A DNA stretch of 7,652 nt from assembly GCA_036508635.1 (NCBI GenBank), contig DATCGY010000104.1, forward strand, positions 1 to 7,652. The letters run 5' to 3'. Below are positions 6,027 through 7,652 of this stretch, one piece after another. The translations under genes and the position numbers were made by a program. Position 1 is the stretch's first letter; every line of letters begins with the position of its first letter. The stretch is from FEN-727 sp036508635 (GTDB lineage Bacteria > Actinomycetota > Geothermincolia > Fen-727 > Anoxymicrobiaceae). The notes beneath the pieces were generated by a model that searched no databases, was not told the DNA's origin, and saw only the letters and a list, made by a program, of their open reading frames with translations.

Positions 6027-6317
6027 TTGAGGAATTCGGAACCCCTGCAGGTTAACGTGATGAAACGAATCCGCGACGATCTAAACGAATGCCTTGGCGC
6101 CAAGCTCAAAGTAAAGGCCAATAAAGGACGCAAAATAGTCATCGAAAACATGGCGGTTCTCGAGGAAACTTACCCGCACGTCTTCGTAGTCAGGGTCGAG
6201 ACGAAGACCTCACCGAGCCAGAGGGTTTCCTACAGCTACGCTGACATAATCACGAAGACGGTGGAGCTTTCTCATCCGGAGACCGAAGAAGCACTCTTCT
6301 CCTGGTTGAGTTGCTGA
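6027..6317 (+). CDS. veg: Veg family protein
   Basis: A small protein of the Veg family, recognised by KANKGRK (30-36 from the TTG), LEETYPHVFVV (45-55) and RVSYSYADIITKTVEL (66-81), which match the conserved core of B. subtilis Veg. Veg there is an 86-residue protein reported to stimulate biofilm matrix gene expression; its biochemical action is not clear to me. The TTG at 6027 (96 residues) is chosen for its ribosome binding site; ATG at 6060 (85 residues, preceded only by a weak AGG) would match the usual length and is a real alternative. The gene is a single transcription unit, with a consensus promoter before it and a strong terminator 17 bp after its stop. The last residues (LFSWLSC) are not part of the conserved core. 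Confidence 0.9.
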   Translation: MRNSEPLQVNVMKRIRDDLNECLGAKLKVKANKGRKIVIENMAVLEETYPHVFVVRVETKTSPSQRVSYSYADIITKTVELSHPETEEALFSWLSC

Positions 6318-6333
6318 CGAGACGGGCAACGAG

Positions 6334-6362
6334 AACGGCGCCCATGCGGGCGCCGTTTTTTT
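6334..6362 (+). terminator. Intrinsic terminator of veg
   Basis: AACGGCGCCC (6334-6343) pairs perfectly with GGGCGCCGTT (6348-6357) around an ATGC tetraloop, and seven T follow from 6356 to 6362. This is a textbook Rho-independent terminator that separates veg from the thiolase gene. Confidence 0.93.
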
Positions 6363-6375
6363 ACGGAAACTCCGT

Positions 6376-6405
6376 TTGCCGGGAAGTCCGACCGTTGTAT
6401 AGAAT
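6376..6405 (+). promoter_or_regulatory. Possible promoter of the thiolase gene
   Basis: TTGCCG (6376-6381) and TAGAAT (6400-6405) lie 18 bp apart, matching the consensus at 4/6 and 5/6 positions. Because a strong terminator lies just upstream, the thiolase gene needs a promoter in this gap, and this is the best pair seen. Confidence 0.4.
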
Positions 6406-6502
6406 ACTCGAGGGCATACCGGTCGTGGTTGCTCGTTGTGACGATCCGGGCCTGAGATATCCGGCCCTTGCACCCGGAAGATGAATCCCTAAGGAGGCAC
6501 AT

Positions 6503-7652
6503 GTGGAGAACGTTGTAATCGTAGCTGGAGTAAGGACCGCCTTCGGAACGTTCGGCGGTTCGCTTAAGAGCATGACGCCAACCGAGATGGCGAAACTGAT
6601 GATAATCGAAGTCCTCAACCGCGCCGGCATCACCGGTGACATGCTCGACGAGATCATATTCGGGCAGGTCATCCCCCGCACAGATGAGAACAACCTCGTT
6701 TCCAGGGGCGCGGCGCTGGCCGCGGGAATACCCAACACGGTGCCCGCCCATACTGTCATCCGTGGCTGCGGCTCCGGCATGCAGTCGATCTTCGCCGGTT
6801 CCAGGCAGATAATGCTTGGCGAGGATAGCATCATCCTCGCTGGTGGCGTGGAGAGCATGAGCACCTCGCCGTACCTCTCGAGAGAGACCCGCTTCGGCGC
6901 CCGCATGAAGAATGTCACCCTCATCGACAGTCTCTGGGAGGTCCTCATAGACCCCCACACCCAGTTGATAATGGGCCTGACCGCGGAGAACATCGCCGCG
7001 AAGCACAACATCAGCAGGAAAGACCAGGACAAGCACGCTTTCGAATCCAACCAGAAGGCGCTCAAGGCCATCGCCGAGGGCAAGCTCAAGCCGCAAATTC
7101 TTCCCATCGAGGTCAAGGAGCGGAAGTCCGTCAAGATATTCGACACCGACGAGCATCCCAAGGACACCTCACTCGAGAAGCTCGCATCGCTCTCCCCCGC
7201 TTTCAAGGAAGGCGGGACCGTGACCGCCGCCAATGCCTCAGGTATCAACGACGGCGCGAGCGCTGTTATCCTCATGTCGGAGTCACGCGCGAAGGCCGAG
7301 GGCATCGAGCCGCTGGCAAGGATCATCAACTTCGCCGCGGCGGCATGCCCACCCGAGTACATGGGTTACGGCCCGGTTCCCTCGTCCAGGAAAGCCCTCG
7401 AGAGGGCCGGCATGAAGGTCGAGGACATCGAGCTCTGGGAGATCAACGAGGCTTTCTCCGCGCAGTACCTGTACTGCGAGCGGGAGCTCGGCCTCAATCC
7501 CGAGATCGTGAACATCTGGGGTGGCGCGGTAGCATACGGGCATCCGGTCGGTGCGACCGGCAACCGTATCACGCACTCCCTCATCGAGGGGCTCCGCGAC
7601 CAGGACAAGACGATCGGCCTCGCCACCATGTGTATCGGCGGCGGGCAGGGCA
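6503..7652 (+). CDS. Thiolase, acetyl-CoA C-acetyltransferase type (3' end cut by window)
   Basis: Cytoplasmic thiolase condensing two acetyl-CoA to acetoacetyl-CoA, or the reverse in beta-oxidation. The start is GTG at 6503, 5 nt after AAGGAGG (6491-6497); the overlapping ATG at 6501 is in another frame and stops after five codons. The frame is open to the window end: 383 codons visible, about ten short of the usual 390 or so. Catalytic residues are present: nucleophile C89 in RGCGSGMQ, NEAF at 315-318, H347 in GGAVAYGHPVGATG and C377 in CIGGGQG. GGVESMS and GINDGAS are further family signatures. Chain-length preference cannot be read, so acetyl-CoA acetyltransferase versus general 3-ketoacyl-CoA thiolase is open. 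Genes for partner steps (3-hydroxyacyl-CoA dehydrogenase, crotonase) may follow beyond the window. Confidence 0.95.
   Translation, partial: MENVVIVAGVRTAFGTFGGSLKSMTPTEMAKLMIIEVLNRAGITGDMLDEIIFGQVIPRTDENNLVSRGAALAAGIPNTVPAHTVIRGCGSGMQSIFAGSRQIMLGEDSIILAGGVESMSTSPYLSRETRFGARMKNVTLIDSLWEVLIDPHTQLIMGLTAENIAAKHNISRKDQDKHAFESNQKALKAIAEGKLKPQILPIEVKERKSVKIFDTDEHPKDTSLEKLASLSPAFKEGGTVTAANASGINDGASAVILMSESRAKAEGIEPLARIINFAAAACPPEYMGYGPVPSSRKALERAGMKVEDIELWEINEAFSAQYLYCERELGLNPEIVNIWGGAVAYGHPVGATGNRITHSLIEGLRDQDKTIGLATMCIGGGQG

Noticed and set aside
6446..6467. GGGCC/GGCCC inverted repeat upstream of the thiolase gene
   Set aside because: Only five pairs around a 10-nt loop in GC-rich sequence; no other sign of a regulatory structure.
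6272..7362. Long minus-strand open frames (294 and 333 codons) opposite the thiolase
   Set aside because: They are antisense to a clear thiolase with all catalytic motifs; long antisense frames are common in GC-rich genes.

Overview
The window is a GC-rich piece of a bacterial chromosome with compact genes, strong Shine-Dalgarno sites and several non-ATG starts (TTG, GTG). A Veg-family protein, a LytTR response regulator and several double-cysteine zinc-ribbon proteins suggest a Gram-positive lineage (GC-rich Firmicutes or a deep-branching anaerobic actinobacterium). The sequence alone does not settle this. I see no rRNA, tRNA, insertion sequence or CRISPR array.

Left part (1-1655) is on the minus strand. 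It holds the first 29 codons of an exported protein, a non-coding stretch, a REC-LytTR response regulator, and a small helical protein of unknown function. The non-coding stretch carries three copies of a GGnAACGAA-like 8-9-mer, each separated by exactly 12 bp (21-bp period). That is the layout of LytTR-family operators, so the exported protein is a candidate target of the adjacent regulator.

Middle part (1656-5810) is on the plus strand. A divergent intergenic region can fold into a long hairpin (about 1700-1817). It is followed by a coiled-coil protein with three zinc ribbons, an extended-SDR (epimerase-like) protein whose nucleotide-binding and catalytic motifs are altered, and a tightly coupled pair. 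The pair is a membrane-anchored or secreted transglutaminase-like protein with a Cys-His-Glu triad, then a membrane protein with an outer domain and a cytoplasmic zinc ribbon. The pair overlaps by 7 bp (ATGGTAA) and is probably translationally coupled, suggesting a joint cell-envelope role.

Right part (5811-7652) has a consensus sigma-70-type promoter driving a veg homologue that ends in a strong intrinsic terminator. A thiolase (acetyl-CoA acetyltransferase type) follows, complete except for roughly its last ten residues, which lie beyond the window.

The best leads are the LytTR-type operator array with its regulator and exported target, and the transglutaminase-like/zinc-ribbon membrane pair. 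Both are proposals from sequence layout and not demonstrated systems.
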